From NCBI GenBank assembly GCA_024222295.1, contig JAAEPF010000017.1, forward strand, positions 186,001-250,000: DNA of 64,000 nucleotides, written 5' to 3'. The position numbers and the translations under genes were made by a program. Numbering within the stretch: the first letter of the stretch is position 1; every line of letters starts with the position of its first letter. Positions 41,962 to 52,030 of this stretch are shown in pieces. Below the pieces are notes generated by a model, which made no database searches, had not been told where the DNA came from, and saw only the letters and a list, made by a program, of their open reading frames with translations. Source of the DNA: Actinomycetes bacterium (GTDB lineage Bacteria; Actinomycetota; Acidimicrobiia; Acidimicrobiales; Microtrichaceae).

Positions 41962-44058
41962 CTACTCGTCGGGCAGCACGCTGAGGGGCACGAAGCACAT
42001 CTCGTCGAGCGTGCCGTCACTCCAGGTGACGTAGCGCGGCTCGCTGACTTTCATCAGAGCCCGGTCCCACTCACATGTGATCCGCACGGTGTCGCCACGT
42101 TCGATGCGGACCTCTTCGGCCGGCGAGTAGTCGAGTTGCCAGTCGAAGTTCCACTTCGGGATGTCCACCAGCACGACCTCGTCGGGTGTGTCGGGACGGA
42201 TGGTCACCCGGAAGCTCGAGCCGATCTCGTGCATGTGTGGCAGCACCGTGTTGACCACTCCCGAGGTCGGGTACGTGTGGTCACACGTCGAGGAGAACTT
42301 CGTACCGTCGAGATCGTCGTAGTCGTCGACAGTGCCACCGCACATGCGCACGAAGATGTCCGGCAGCGCTCGGGCGAACGAGCCGTACTTCTGCTCGATG
42401 TCATCCAGGGCCCGGTTGCGGTCGCACAGCGGCCCGGTCTGGTCGGGCGTGCAGGGGCCTTCGGCAGGGTTGATGAAGGTGCGGTTGCGGATGGACTTCA
42501 GCGGGGTGCCGGCTTCCTCGAGCGCTGCTGCCTCCTCTGAGGAGATCGTCTCGAGCACGATGGCGGAGAGGTCCGGTGGCTCCTCGTGGTCGTAGTGGTA
42601 GTGGATCTGGTTGACGATGAACCAGCCGGGTGGCAGGTACTGGCCATAGCCATCCGCGTACTTCGTGGGCTGGCGTCCCGGTGTCCAGCCGCCCATGCCC
42701 CTGGCCGTCACCTCGCCGAGGGAGCCGACCTGACCGAAGCACGTGAACCCCGACCCCTCCTCGGCGGCGTCGAGCTCGTCGATAACCTCCCGGCTCTCCG
42801 GGGCCACCACCGAGATGATCGAGTGGTGCACGACCTCGTCGGCGTCCGGCTCGAAGTGGTAGCCGGTGATCCAGGTGCCGTCGCCTTCGGGGTCGGGCAC
42901 CTCGGAGATCACACAGCGGTAGTCATCGGGCATGTCGCGCGAGCCGGTGTAGGGCTCCGCGGGTGTGGTCACGATGTCGCGCCTGATCTCGTCGCCTGGT
43001 GGGTCGACCGGCACCAGCTCGGTGTCGGCAGGCACGTCGAGGCCACCGCCGTCCTTCGCCCAGCGAAGCAGGATGTCCTTCTCCTGCTCGCTGATGGAGA
43101 AGTCGTGCTTCATCGGCACGCCCACATCTGATGCGGGCCATGGCGGCATGTAGCCGGATTCGACCACGAGCTGGATGTCGTCGGAGATCTCCGCCACATC
43201 TCCGGCGGTTGCGAACTCGATGGTGTGGCTGCCCGCGCGCCCCTCGCCGTGGCACGACGCACATCGGGCCTCGATCACCGGCTGGACCTCGGCGGCGAAC
43301 TCGTCCTCGGGGATCTCGGCGCTACCGACGACCAGTAGTGCGCCTGCCGGAGGCGGCGTGTCCGGGTCGGTGCGGTCGGCGACCAGGTCGAAGGTCAGCT
43401 CCACCTCGTCGCTCGTGCGGACGAGGCCAGCCACGTTGATCGGTCCGACGCCGTGGTCCGACATGAGCACCGTGGCGGTGACAGTGGCGGTGAGCTGATC
43501 GTCGGTGACTGTGGCCTCGCCGACGAAGGTGGCGGGCGCCGTGACCTCGGCGACGGTCAGGTCACCTTCGATGGTGAGCTCGGCGGCGGTGTCGCCGTCA
43601 ATGCCGCTCGGCAGGCCCGCAATGGAGGTCGCCTCGAACTCCGCCATCGGGAACTCGCTCGAGTTGAGGAAGTCGGTGCGGATGCGCTTGTCGCGCAGCG
43701 CGGAGTCGGACCGGAACTGCTCGATGTTGACCACGATCGTGCCGATCCGGCTGTTGGCCGGGTCCTCGGTGTTGACAGCAATGTCGCCTGCGACGGCTTG
43801 CGTGGTGCCCTCAGCAGTGCGCGACTGGCCGGCCAGCGTCTCCTCGACCGAGTAGGTCACCAAGGAGCGGTCGTCGCTTGCAATGCGGTAGAGGCGCTCG
43901 GCGGACTCGTCGACATCGTCCAGCGCCGGCGCGGCGGCACCGACGGTGTTGGGTGTGCCGTCCTCGAGCAGCCAGTCCCACTGGTCCTTCGTGGCCAGTG
44001 CAGCCACGACCAACACGACCGGGACCGCGACCAGAGCTACCCGCCAATACCGTTTCAC
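41962..44058 (-). CDS. YceI - cytochrome c - copper monooxygenase fusion, membrane-anchored
   Basis: A 698-residue exported protein in three parts. After one N-terminal helix (WRVALVAVPVVLVVAALA), residues about 45-235 form a YceI-like lipocalin domain (TYSVEETLAGQ, FLNSSEFPMAEFEATSI, VTAPATFVGEATV). Next is a single haem site CASCHG (about 275) in a short cytochrome c domain ending at DILLRWAKDGG. The last 330 residues resemble the copper type II ascorbate-dependent monooxygenase fold of PHM/DBH, with ligands VVHHSI, IHYHYDHE and LPHMHEIG plus numerous Cys for disulfides. The GTG at 44058 is the probable start. It likely hydroxylates a small organic molecule outside the membrane, with the haem feeding electrons. 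Confidence 0.82.
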   Translation of the reverse strand: MKRYWRVALVAVPVVLVVAALATKDQWDWLLEDGTPNTVGAAAPALDDVDESAERLYRIASDDRSLVTYSVEETLAGQSRTAEGTTQAVAGDIAVNTEDPANSRIGTIVVNIEQFRSDSALRDKRIRTDFLNSSEFPMAEFEATSIAGLPSGIDGDTAAELTIEGDLTVAEVTAPATFVGEATVTDDQLTATVTATVLMSDHGVGPINVAGLVRTSDEVELTFDLVADRTDPDTPPPAGALLVVGSAEIPEDEFAAEVQPVIEARCASCHGEGRAGSHTIEFATAGDVAEISDDIQLVVESGYMPPWPASDVGVPMKHDFSISEQEKDILLRWAKDGGGLDVPADTELVPVDPPGDEIRRDIVTTPAEPYTGSRDMPDDYRCVISEVPDPEGDGTWITGYHFEPDADEVVHHSIISVVAPESREVIDELDAAEEGSGFTCFGQVGSLGEVTARGMGGWTPGRQPTKYADGYGQYLPPGWFIVNQIHYHYDHEEPPDLSAIVLETISSEEAAALEEAGTPLKSIRNRTFINPAEGPCTPDQTGPLCDRNRALDDIEQKYGSFARALPDIFVRMCGGTVDDYDDLDGTKFSSTCDHTYPTSGVVNTVLPHMHEIGSSFRVTIRPDTPDEVVLVDIPKWNFDWQLDYSPAEEVRIERGDTVRITCEWDRALMKVSEPRYVTWSDGTLDEMCFVPLSVLPDE

Positions 44059-44158
44059 TTCTGGAGAACTCCCCCGCTGTGAATACACCAAACGGTAGTT
44101 GGGCCCGATCCCGGTGCGCCATGACGGCAAGGAATCTCACAAAAATGGCCCAAACTGC

Positions 44159-44827
44159 TCACCAGCTGTCGTGGTGGACGATGCGGCTCATTTCGCGGCG
44201 CTGGCCGGGCCTGAAGTCCGTGCCGATCGTGTGGGCGACCGGGATCAGCACGCCCTGCATCACTGTGTCGGGGATGCCGAGCATCTCTGCCACCTCGGCC
44301 TCGTGCATCAGGTGCAAGGTGGTCCAGCAGGTGCCGAGGCCTCGTTCGCGTGCAGCCAGCATGAAGCTCCATGCCGCGGGTAGTAGCGACCCCCAAACGC
44401 TTGCCTGGATCAACACATTGCCGCCATCTGTACGTCCCTCGATGCACGGGATCACCATCACGGGTACGTCTCCCATGCGGTCGGCCAGGTACGAGGCGGA
44501 GTCGACGACCCGACGGGTGGTGGCCACGTAGTCGGGGTCGTCCTGGGGCAACCCGGCCTCGGCGGCTTCGCGGTCGCCGTAGAACAGCTCGAAGCCCTGC
44601 CTGTAGAGCTCGCCGATGCGCGCCTTCTTGGCATCGTCGGTCACCACGACGAAGTGCCATCCCTGGGCGTTGGAGCCAGTGGGGGCCTGTGCCGCGATTC
44701 CCAGGCACTCGTTCAGCAGCTCAGGTTCCACCGGACGGTCGAAGTCGAGGCGCTTTCGCACCGACCGTGTGGTGGTGAGCAACTCGTCGGCGCTCAAGCC
44801 GAGCTGGTTGGTCGGCGTGTCGTTCAT
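44159..44827 (-). CDS. Nitroreductase family protein
   Basis: A 222-residue FMN reductase. ATG 44827 is preceded by GGGGGGAC. LLTTTRSVRKRLDFDRPVEPELL with the RSVR phosphate contact, then AAQAPTGSNAQGWHFVVV, are the N-terminal family blocks; ERGLGTCWTTLHL carries the conserved Gly-rich C-terminal FMN loop. Actinobacterial members reduce nitro groups, quinones or F420-like substrates using NAD(P)H. It is separated by about 165 bases from a divergent secreted protein. Confidence 0.9.
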   Translation of the reverse strand: MNDTPTNQLGLSADELLTTTRSVRKRLDFDRPVEPELLNECLGIAAQAPTGSNAQGWHFVVVTDDAKKARIGELYRQGFELFYGDREAAEAGLPQDDPDYVATTRRVVDSASYLADRMGDVPVMVIPCIEGRTDGGNVLIQASVWGSLLPAAWSFMLAARERGLGTCWTTLHLMHEAEVAEMLGIPDTVMQGVLIPVAHTIGTDFRPGQRREMSRIVHHDSW

Positions 44828-44992
44828 GGGCGTCCCCCCGTTCGAGATTGGTGCGGCGCTGGCGCCGGTGTGCAGACCGTACCGGTGAATTGCAGTACAC
44901 GGAGGGCACGCGGTGGTGTCCCCGATCGGCGATAGGTCAACGCGTAGCGTCGGGTCGACGCTGCCCGGCGTCCAGAACATGGAGGTCCAGCG

Positions 44993-45652
44993 GTGACCAT
45001 CTCCAGGCGTGCCCTGTTCTTCTTCGCAGTGACCTTCTCGGTCTGCACCGGAGCTGCGATGTACATAGGTTTGCAGGTGGGGATGTCGGCGGCCCCGGCG
45101 CCGCTGCAGGCGCCCATCGCGACGGCCGAGCCGGTCGCGAAGCTCGACGCCGGAGTCGAGGAGTGCGAGCGCGTGCACCCTCTGTCCGTCGAGGAGACCG
45201 CAGTGCCCACGGCCACCGCGTTCGAGTCGGAGTCCAACGTCGAACAAGGCGACTTCGCCACGAACAGCGGCGTGATCGACGGCAGCCAGTTCAGCGACGG
45301 CGGATTCGGGGACATCGGCCAGCAGTGGTGGAACGTGAGCGTCACCGGAGACGTCATAACCGTGAACGCAGGGGACAACTCGCCGGTCGACATCGACACC
45401 ACCGGCGGGCAGGCACCAGCCCAGGTCAACGCGGTGGGCACCACGGTCCCGGCCGCGGCCGCGCCGGCACAGGCGGATCCCCAACCCGCCACTCCCGTGG
45501 CTTCCGCCGAGCCGCCCCCGACTGAACCCACAGCTGTGACCAGCCCTCCTCCGCCCGCGCCCCCGGCCCAAGCAGCGCCTGACGGCGGTGCCACCGGTGC
45601 GGAGGCGTCATCCGGGCCGCCGACCGAATCGGCGGCGGCCTCTGGCGAGTAG
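44993..45652 (+). CDS. Exported Pro/Ala-rich protein of unknown function
   Basis: A 219-residue protein with a basic start, a hydrophobic segment RRALFFFAVTFSVCTGAAMYIGL that anchors it or serves as a signal, a middle region of about 110 residues with mixed composition, and a C-terminal third almost wholly Pro/Ala/Thr/Glu. That composition suggests a wall-spanning or linker region. No motif is recognised. The hydrophobic N-terminus and balanced middle make a real gene more likely than a chance frame; the stop abuts the convergent BVMO stop. Confidence 0.65.
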   Translation: MTISRRALFFFAVTFSVCTGAAMYIGLQVGMSAAPAPLQAPIATAEPVAKLDAGVEECERVHPLSVEETAVPTATAFESESNVEQGDFATNSGVIDGSQFSDGGFGDIGQQWWNVSVTGDVITVNAGDNSPVDIDTTGGQAPAQVNAVGTTVPAAAAPAQADPQPATPVASAEPPPTEPTAVTSPPPPAPPAQAAPDGGATGAEASSGPPTESAAASGE

Positions 45653-47437
45653 TCAGTCGTCCCTGGCCGGCGAAACCCTTGCGCCGGGGAACCCATCGGC
45701 CTCGCGCCAGCTCTCGAGGAAGCCCGCGTACTCGAGCAGGCTGCCGATGTAGACGATGTTGCGGGCGGCCTTGGGGTCGTCGCCGTGTTCGCCGTTGTAG
45801 TAGCCGGGTGTGCACGACTCCGAGTAGTCGGCCACCCCGGAGCCGACCGTGTGCAGGAGTTCCAGCCATTCCTCCTCGGCCTCGGGCTCGGCCTCGATGG
45901 TGTCGATCCCCTCCCTTTCGCACGTGTCGATCAGCCAGGCCACGTGCATGGCCGACTTCGACAGGAAGTGCAGGAAGTTGGTGCCGAAACCCGCCTGTAC
46001 GAGGCTGATCATCATCAGGTTGGGGAACTCCGCCGACAGGATGCCGTGCAGGGTGTGTGCGCCGTCGTGCCAGCGCTCGCTCATGGAGATGCCACCGCGG
46101 CCGACCGGGTCGAAGCCGAGGCGCTGGTCGAGGTCGGTGGTCACCTCGAAACCCGAGGCGAACACCAGCAGGTCGAGCGGGTACTCCTTGTCGTCGACCA
46201 CGACGCCGCGGGCGTTGACTTGCTGCACCCCGAGCCCGTCTGTGTCGACCAGGTGCACGTTGGGCCGGTTGAACGCCTGCAGGTATTCGTCGTGAAAACA
46301 CACCCGTTTGCAGTGCTTGCCGTACCAGGGCTTGAGGTTCTCTGCTGTTTCGGGGTCATCGACGACGTCGTCGACGCGGCGGCGAATCTCGTCCATCGTC
46401 TCGAAGTCGGACTGCTCCATGCGGGCCGCTTCCTCGGGCGTGTCCGCCTCGAACTGGGTGTTCTCCCACATGACCCGCGTCCAGCCGTCGGCAACGAGGT
46501 CGCGCTCGGGCTTCTCGCCGGTGACCGCCTCGGTGAAGTTGCGGAGGCGGTCCTCCTGCCAGCCCGGCTCCAGTGAACGGAACCACTCCTCGTCGGTGGG
46601 GCCGTTGTCGCGTACGCCCACAGCCGACGGCGTTCGCTGGAACACGTAGAGCTCCTGTGCGGCCTCGGCCAGTCTCGGCACTGCCTGCACCGCGGTGGCA
46701 CCCGTGCCGATGATTCCGACCCGCTTGTCTGCAAGCTTGTCCATCGGCTCGTTCGGTCCACCGCCGGTGAAGCCGTAGTCCCAGCGGCTGGTGTGAAATG
46801 CCCGACCGTCGAACTCGGTGATGCCCGGAATGCCGGGGAGCTTGGCCTTGTGCAGGATTCCGCCTGCCGTGACCAGGAACCTGGCGCTCAGCTGGTCCCC
46901 CCGGTTCGTGTGCACCCGCCAGCGGATCTCCGATTCGTCCCACGTGGCGGTGTCTATCTCGGTCTGGAACAGGGCGTGCGGGTACAGCTCGAAGTGGCGG
47001 CCGAGCTGCTGGCAGTAGGCGAATATCTCGGGCGCCGAGGCATACCGCTCGGTCGGCATGTAGCCGGTTTCCTCGAGCAGCGGTAGGTAGGTGTAGGACT
47101 CCACGTCGCACATGCAGCCCGGGTAGCGATTCCAGTACCAGGTGCCACCGAAGTCACCTGCCTTGTCGACGATCCGGAAGTCGGTGTAGCCCGCCTTGGT
47201 CAGGTTGATGGCGGTGAGCATGCCGGCGAACCCGCCACCCACGATCACGACGCCGGTCTGCTCCGTGAGTGCCTCGCGCTCGAGTCCCGCTTCGGCATAG
47301 GGGTCGCGGTCGAAGTCAGCGAAGTCGCCGTCCAGCTGGCTGTACTGGGTATTGCCGTCAGCACGCAGGCGCTTGTCGCGCTCTCGCTGGTAGCGCTGCC
47401 GCGCCTGTTCGATGGTGTTCTGATCGCTGTCGGCCAT
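45653..47437 (-). CDS. Baeyer-Villiger flavin monooxygenase
   Basis: A 594-residue flavoprotein monooxygenase. ATG 47437 (MADSDQNT); upstream frame is not protein-like. First Rossmann motif [17 protein letters not shown] binds FAD. The BVMO fingerprint FxGxxxHTxxWD occurs as [13 protein letters not shown], and the second Rossmann motif [18 protein letters not shown] binds NADPH. It belongs to the cyclohexanone/phenylacetone monooxygenase type of long BVMOs. It inserts oxygen next to a ketone, making esters or lactones in ketone or steroid breakdown. The neighbouring NTF2-like gene (47577) runs divergently. Confidence 0.95.
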   Translation of the reverse strand: MADSDQNTIEQARQRYQRERDKRLRADGNTQYSQLDGDFADFDRDPYAEAGLEREALTEQTGVVIVGGGFAGMLTAINLTKAGYTDFRIVDKAGDFGGTWYWNRYPGCMCDVESYTYLPLLEETGYMPTERYASAPEIFAYCQQLGRHFELYPHALFQTEIDTATWDESEIRWRVHTNRGDQLSARFLVTAGGILHKAKLPGIPGITEFDGRAFHTSRWDYGFTGGGPNEPMDKLADKRVGIIGTGATAVQAVPRLAEAAQELYVFQRTPSAVGVRDNGPTDEEWFRSLEPGWQEDRLRNFTEAVTGEKPERDLVADGWTRVMWENTQFEADTPEEAARMEQSDFETMDEIRRRVDDVVDDPETAENLKPWYGKHCKRVCFHDEYLQAFNRPNVHLVDTDGLGVQQVNARGVVVDDKEYPLDLLVFASGFEVTTDLDQRLGFDPVGRGGISMSERWHDGAHTLHGILSAEFPNLMMISLVQAGFGTNFLHFLSKSAMHVAWLIDTCEREGIDTIEAEPEAEEEWLELLHTVGSGVADYSESCTPGYYNGEHGDDPKAARNIVYIGSLLEYAGFLESWREADGFPGARVSPARDD

Positions 47438-47576
47438 GGTGCTGTGTGTTCGCCCTCGTCTCGGCAACGCCTCGCTCCCGGTCGCACAGTCTCGCATCCC
47501 GGCCAGGGTCCGGCCGCAAGATGGCGGTGGGCGCTTGACAGTAGGGTCGGCATGCACCGACGAGCCGGGAGGCGCC

Positions 47577-48044
47577 ATGCCAGCCGCTGACGAGACTGCC
47601 ACCGAGAGCGATCCGATCCACCACTGCCTTTCCATGTGGCACGCCTGGCTGCGCAGCCCGTCTGCTGAAGGGCTCGACGAAGTGCTGCACGAGGACTGCG
47701 TGTTCTACTCGCCGATCGTGTTCACCGCGCAGGAAGGTCGCGACGTCACCGCGCTATACCTGCAGGCCGCTGCCGGGTCGCTGGCAGGCGGAGGTACGGC
47801 CGACGACGGCAATGGTTCTGGCGACGGTTCCGGATTCCGCTACGTGAAGGAGATCGTGAGCGGCACCCAGGCGGCACTCGAGTTCGAGACGACCGTCGAG
47901 GGCAAGTACGTCAACGGCATCGACATCATCACCTGCGACGACGACGGCATGATCACGGAATTCAAGGTGCTGATCCGGCCTCTGCAGGCCATCAATCTCG
48001 TACATGAGCAGATGCGCCGCATGCTGGAGTCGATGCAGGGGTAG
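47577..48044 (+). CDS. NTF2/SnoaL-like protein
   Basis: A 155-residue protein of the cone-shaped NTF2 fold. ATG 47577 is preceded by GGGAGGCGCC. The pattern [29 protein letters not shown], then [12 protein letters not shown], and the C-terminal strands [33 protein letters not shown] is the usual order. Such proteins act as isomerases, hydrolases or binding proteins for hydrophobic ketones. Placement beside a BVMO suggests a steroid or ketone pathway. Specific activity unknown. Confidence 0.8.
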   Translation: MPAADETATESDPIHHCLSMWHAWLRSPSAEGLDEVLHEDCVFYSPIVFTAQEGRDVTALYLQAAAGSLAGGGTADDGNGSGDGSGFRYVKEIVSGTQAALEFETTVEGKYVNGIDIITCDDDGMITEFKVLIRPLQAINLVHEQMRRMLESMQG

Positions 48045-48067
48045 TCCGGGAGCTTTCCAGGCCGCTC

Positions 48068-49237
48068 CTATGGGATCGGCTCGCCATTCCAGGCGATGTC
48101 GAAGAACTGCGCCGCCATGATGTCCTTGCGCGAGTGCGAGCCGGTGTCGAGCTGCTTGCGGTAGCGGTGCACATGCCCGAGTGACAGGAATGTGTACAGC
48201 AGTGGTCGGGGGTCTTGGTCCTCGGCGTAGATGTCAGGTGCGGAGAACAGGTCATGTGCGTCGCGCGGGATGTCGCGCCACTCGTGCACCATGTCGCGCA
48301 CCAGTGCCACCGATATCTGGTGGTAGCGCCCGGCGGGGGCCACGACCGTGGCCTCGGCCGGGCCGATCAGGGCGGAACAGAACTCTTCCGGAGTGAGAAC
48401 GAACGAGCCGGCGGTGGGTCGGATGTTGCACTCGACCAGCCAGTAGGTGCCACCTGAATCACGCAGGAAGTCGAAGGAGACCTGGCCGTTGTAGTCCATT
48501 GCCTCACAGATCGCGCGCGAGGCCTCGAGCGTCTCGGGTGCGTCAATGGACAGGAACTCGATCCCGCCCGCGTGCTCGATGGTGAGCGGATGCTCATAGG
48601 TGCTGTGGGCCGCCACACGCCCGTGGTGCACCACGGACATCGAGCACACGTCGGTGCCCTCGATGAACGGCTGAACGACGAAGGGGTTCGACTCGGTCGG
48701 TTCCACCGAGTCCGGGTCCACGTCGCCGGCGAGCGGTCCACAGTTGGTGAGCAGCTCCACGCCTCCCCGCGAGAACGCTGCGCGGGCGAAGTAGTCGCCG
48801 AACCTGTCGATGGCCTCCCACAACTCCTTGCGACTGGTGGCGGTGACCGACTCGGCGACATGCAGGCCGAGCTCGCGCATGGTCTTCGCGAACGACACCT
48901 TGTCGTGAAGACGGGCGAGCACGCTGAAGTCGGAGCTGAACAGGTCGGCGTGGCCGTCCAGCAGGTCACGGTGGCGCGCAAGTGCGAACACCTCCTCGAA
49001 CTGTGGCAGGACCAGGTCGATTCCGTGCTTGTCGACCAGGGCACGCACCGATTCTGCGAACTCGCGGGGCTGGGTGGCGGGTGGGGGCACAACCTCGCGA
49101 GTCGACACGAACCTCGAATGCAGCCCGGGAGCAGCCGAGAATGTGTCGGCGGCGACGACGGTGTGGCCGCCCTCGCCGAGTTTGCGGATCTGGTCGACCG
49201 CGAACGGCATCCGGGCGCTGGTGACCAGGACTCGCAT
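48068..49237 (-). CDS. ATP-grasp family protein
   Basis: A 389-residue protein with the carbamoyl-phosphate-synthetase-type ATP-grasp layout. RVLVTSARMPFAVDQIRKL is the N-terminal Rossmann-like preATP fold; HDKVSFAKTMRELGLHVAESV begins the ATP-grasp domain; FVVQPFIEGTDVCSMSVVHHG is the central strand with the adenine contacts; and VSFDFLRDSGGTYWLVECNIRPTAGS holds the Mg/ATP residues. These enzymes ligate a carboxylate to an amine or thiol using ATP. No ligand-specific clue is visible. It follows, convergently, the NTF2-like gene. Confidence 0.85.
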   Translation of the reverse strand: MRVLVTSARMPFAVDQIRKLGEGGHTVVAADTFSAAPGLHSRFVSTREVVPPPATQPREFAESVRALVDKHGIDLVLPQFEEVFALARHRDLLDGHADLFSSDFSVLARLHDKVSFAKTMRELGLHVAESVTATSRKELWEAIDRFGDYFARAAFSRGGVELLTNCGPLAGDVDPDSVEPTESNPFVVQPFIEGTDVCSMSVVHHGRVAAHSTYEHPLTIEHAGGIEFLSIDAPETLEASRAICEAMDYNGQVSFDFLRDSGGTYWLVECNIRPTAGSFVLTPEEFCSALIGPAEATVVAPAGRYHQISVALVRDMVHEWRDIPRDAHDLFSAPDIYAEDQDPRPLLYTFLSLGHVHRYRKQLDTGSHSRKDIMAAQFFDIAWNGEPIP

Positions 49238-49259
49238 CGCGGCCAGCGTACCGATGGGG

Positions 49260-50114
49260 TCAGAGAATCAGGCGTGCGCGCTCAAGTTGTGCGCCGAGCT
49301 TGCCGGGCAGGGCGAAACCGTCGGCCTCGACCCGGCCCGTGAAAGCCTCGACGAGCGCGAGTGCGCTGCCGACTGACGGAGCCCCGTCGTCGACCTCGGT
49401 CACGGTCACGTCGTCGCCGATCGAGACCTCGAGGCACCGTTCGGGGAACTCGTCGAACGTGACGCGCTCGGTGATGTCACCCTCCGGGCCCGGACCGACC
49501 GGCTGGTCGTCGTGGGGGAGTCCCCCCTGTAGTGCCGCCGCGAACAGCGAGTAGGTGGTCGCGCACCACAGTTCGTCGGGTTCGACCGCCGGCTCGAGTT
49601 CGAGGGGCAACAACACATCGCGTTCGTGCAGCCACGAGTCCCAGAAGGCGTGTGCCAGCGCCAGCTGCGCTGGAACATGCCCGAGCGGCGACTCCGCCAT
49701 GCGGTCCCACGCGTCGTCGCTGACCGCTTCCACGGTGGCGATGAACGAGTCGTTGACCGCCGCGAACGCCGCCATGGTCTCAGCGGTCGTGTCCTTGGCG
49801 GCGGCGGCAGCCACCTGACCCGGAGTGGCGGCGGGATCGAAGCCGGCCAGGAACGCCGTGGGCGTTCCCGCTGTGCCGCTGGCTATCGACATCTGCCAGA
49901 ACTGGTCGGCGGTCACGAGGTGCCAGACCACGTCCATCGCGTTCCAGTCGTCACACCGGGTGGTGGCACGCCACTGCTCGTCGCTGAGCAACTCCAGCGA
50001 GGCCTGGAACCTGCGTCGGTGGCGCACCCACGGCTTGACCAGCTCCGCCGGCGTGCCCGGCGCCCGGAACTCCATGTCGTGTTCGTAGAACTGGCGCAGC
50101 GGTCGTTCAGCCAT
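49260..50114 (-). CDS. Maleylpyruvate isomerase/mycothiol-dependent family protein
   Basis: A 284-residue protein of the DinB/MDMPI superfamily. The N-terminal four-helix bundle has WRATTRCDDWNAMDVVWHLVTAD with the His for metal, and later AHAFWDSWLHERDVLLPLE, the second metal-ligand block. Metal-binding His occur at DVVWHLV, LAHAF and WLHERD, as in mycothiol-dependent maleylpyruvate isomerases and their many actinobacterial paralogs. The C-terminal SCP2-like part is present (EVSIGDDVTVTEVDDG). The specific reaction is unknown. It is in a minus-strand run with an LLM oxidoreductase and a methyltransferase. Confidence 0.82.
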   Translation of the reverse strand: MAERPLRQFYEHDMEFRAPGTPAELVKPWVRHRRRFQASLELLSDEQWRATTRCDDWNAMDVVWHLVTADQFWQMSIASGTAGTPTAFLAGFDPAATPGQVAAAAAKDTTAETMAAFAAVNDSFIATVEAVSDDAWDRMAESPLGHVPAQLALAHAFWDSWLHERDVLLPLELEPAVEPDELWCATTYSLFAAALQGGLPHDDQPVGPGPEGDITERVTFDEFPERCLEVSIGDDVTVTEVDDGAPSVGSALALVEAFTGRVEADGFALPGKLGAQLERARLIL

Positions 50115-50164
50115 CCCGAGACGATAGACCTGCCCTGGGCCGCGGGCCCGCCGGCCCGCTCGGC

Positions 50165-51175
50165 TCAGGGGAGTACTTCGGCAACGATCTCCAGGGTGCC
50201 GAGGCGGTCATTCACCGAGCGCGCCGAGGGCACCAGCATCAGTTCGTCCGCATCTGCGAACTCGGCGAACTCAGTCAGCTGCTCGCGCACACGGTCGGCA
50301 GAGCCGGCTGCGGTGTGGGTCATCATCGCCGCCACCTGTCGTCCGCCCCCGGAGTTGACCAGACGGTCGAGCTCGCGGTCGTCCAGTTTGCGTCCGCCCG
50401 CCAGGAAGCGGCCGACACGGGCACGCACGACCCGTTGGCGCTCGGCCTCGGCTTCCTCGTCGGACTCGGCGGCGATCACGTTGATTCCCGCGACGACCCA
50501 CGGTTCTGCCTGCTGGGCCGACGGCTCGAACCGCTGGCGGTACAGGGCAACGGCGTCGACCAGTGCGTCGGGGGCGAAGTGCGAAGCGAAGCCATAGGGC
50601 AGGCCGAGCCTGGCAGCGAGCTGCGCACCGAACAGCGACGAGCCGAGTATGTAGATGGGCACGTCGGTGCCCGCTCCTGGAACCGCCTGCACACCGGGCA
50701 CACGGCTGTCTCCGGAGAGGTAGGCCTGGAGTTCGAGCACGTCGTTCGGGAACCGCTCCGCTGCGTCAGGGCCGCGTCGCAGAGCCCGCACGGTCACCTG
50801 GTCGGTGCCCGGAGCGCGGCCGAGGCCGAGGTCGATGCGGCCGGGGTGCAGCGTGGCCAGGGTGCCGAACTGCTCGGCGATGACGAGGGGGGAGTGGTTG
50901 GGCAGCATGATCCCGCCCGATCCGAGCCGGATGTGCTCGGTGTTGGCCGCGATGTGGGCGATCAGCACGCTCGTAGCCGATGAGGCAATGGCTGCCATGT
51001 TGTGGTGCTCTGCGTACCAGATGCGGTGGTAGCCGAGCCGTTCGGCGAGCTGGGCCATCGTGACGCTTGCGTCGAACGCTTCGCCAGGCGTGGAACCGGA
51101 ACCGACGACCGCCAGGTCCAGCACTGACAGAACTGGAGCGGAGCGGGCTGGCTCGGCAGAGAGCGGCGCAGTCAC
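50165..51175 (-). CDS. LLM-class flavin oxidoreductase, MsnO8-like
   Basis: A 336-residue luciferase-like monooxygenase. [52 protein letters not shown] and [21 protein letters not shown] are the hallmark blocks of the MsnO8 subfamily, followed by [14 protein letters not shown]. It uses reduced flavin (FMN or F420) and oxygen to oxidise a carbonyl. The ATG at 51175 overlaps the stop of the upstream methyltransferase by 4 bases, so they are translationally coupled. Confidence 0.93.
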   Translation of the reverse strand: MTAPLSAEPARSAPVLSVLDLAVVGSGSTPGEAFDASVTMAQLAERLGYHRIWYAEHHNMAAIASSATSVLIAHIAANTEHIRLGSGGIMLPNHSPLVIAEQFGTLATLHPGRIDLGLGRAPGTDQVTVRALRRGPDAAERFPNDVLELQAYLSGDSRVPGVQAVPGAGTDVPIYILGSSLFGAQLAARLGLPYGFASHFAPDALVDAVALYRQRFEPSAQQAEPWVVAGINVIAAESDEEAEAERQRVVRARVGRFLAGGRKLDDRELDRLVNSGGGRQVAAMMTHTAAGSADRVREQLTEFAEFADADELMLVPSARSVNDRLGTLEIVAEVLP

Positions 51176-51777
51176 GAGGTGCGATTCACCCGTACGAGGC
51201 AGTCCAGGGCGGGTCGGTCCGCCCCGTCCACGTGCCGTTGCACCGTCTCAGCCCGCACGACCTCGTGGCGCAGTCCCGCAGCGGCGAGGTCGCCGAGCAC
51301 GTCGTCTGGGCCATAGAGCACCCCGGCGTGTTGGGGCCCACCGGTGCCCGAGTGCAGGTTGGCCGAGTCGTGCGCCACGACCAGAAGTGTGCCACCGAGC
51401 GAAAGGGATCTCGCCGCGACCGCCATTGCTGCGCGGCGCTCGTCGGCAGGCAGCTGCAGGTAGAACGCGATGGCCAGATCGAATGCTCCGGCTGGCCCGT
51501 CCCACCTGGTCGCATCGGCGACCTCCCATTCGGCGCTGACCCCGCGGTCGTCCGCCAAGCGGCGGGCCTTGTCGATAGCCACCTGCGAGAAGTCGACACC
51601 GGTCGCTTTCCAACCCTGTTCGGCGAGCCACACCGCGTTGCGCCCCTCGCCACAGGCCAGGTCGACCGCCCGGCCGGTGGGTAGCCCCTCCACCTCAGGC
51701 GGCAGGAACAGGTTGGGCTCAGCGCTCCAGACGTACTCCGCGGTCCGGTAGCGCTCGTCCCAGTCGCTGGCTTCCAT
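51172..51777 (-). CDS. Class I SAM-dependent methyltransferase
   Basis: A 201-residue protein. [21 protein letters not shown] is the typical N-terminus of TehB/Tam-like methyltransferases, followed by motif [21 protein letters not shown] and acidic strand 2 [14 protein letters not shown] short [12 protein letters not shown] motif IV follows. Such proteins often methylate tellurite, thiols or small acids. It shares a 4-base overlap with the LLM oxidoreductase downstream. It directly follows a decayed regulator fragment on the same strand. Confidence 0.88.
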   Translation of the reverse strand: MEASDWDERYRTAEYVWSAEPNLFLPPEVEGLPTGRAVDLACGEGRNAVWLAEQGWKATGVDFSQVAIDKARRLADDRGVSAEWEVADATRWDGPAGAFDLAIAFYLQLPADERRAAMAVAARSLSLGGTLLVVAHDSANLHSGTGGPQHAGVLYGPDDVLGDLAAAGLRHEVVRAETVQRHVDGADRPALDCLVRVNRTS

Positions 51778-51780
51778 TGC

Positions 51781-52017
51781 TCAATTCTCCCAGTTGATCG
51801 GATGGATCGGGTCTTGCCGGTACGAACAGTACGTTCCTGTCTGCATGGCGGTGCCAAGGTGCACGGCCAACGGTTCGTTGGTCTCCGCCAGCTTCGAGAT
51901 CGCATGGCGGAGGGTGCGGGTGACCGCAGTGCGGGCTCGCTCCGCGTCGCTGCCCACGGCACGCATCCGTCCACCGAGCCCGACTGCACGCGCTAGTTCG
52001 GCGGTCGGGTGCTGCGC
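51781..52017 (-). pseudogene. C-terminal fragment of a large transcriptional regulator
   Basis: The frame from just after an in-frame TAG (52018-52020) reads AELARAVGLGGRMRAVGSDAERARTAV and then THAISK-type helices, ending GTYCSYRQDPIHPINWEN. This is the end of the multi-domain AAA/BTAD-type regulators, in which a variant of the block RAVGSDAERARVNVTRAL and the terminal TGTYCSY..DP are conserved. Only about 78 residues of what is normally many hundreds remain; a divergent lipoprotein gene now occupies the upstream DNA. An internal ATG could allow a 61-residue product, but I read it as a remnant. Confidence 0.6.
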
Positions 52018-52030
52018 CTACGGTTGGTGC

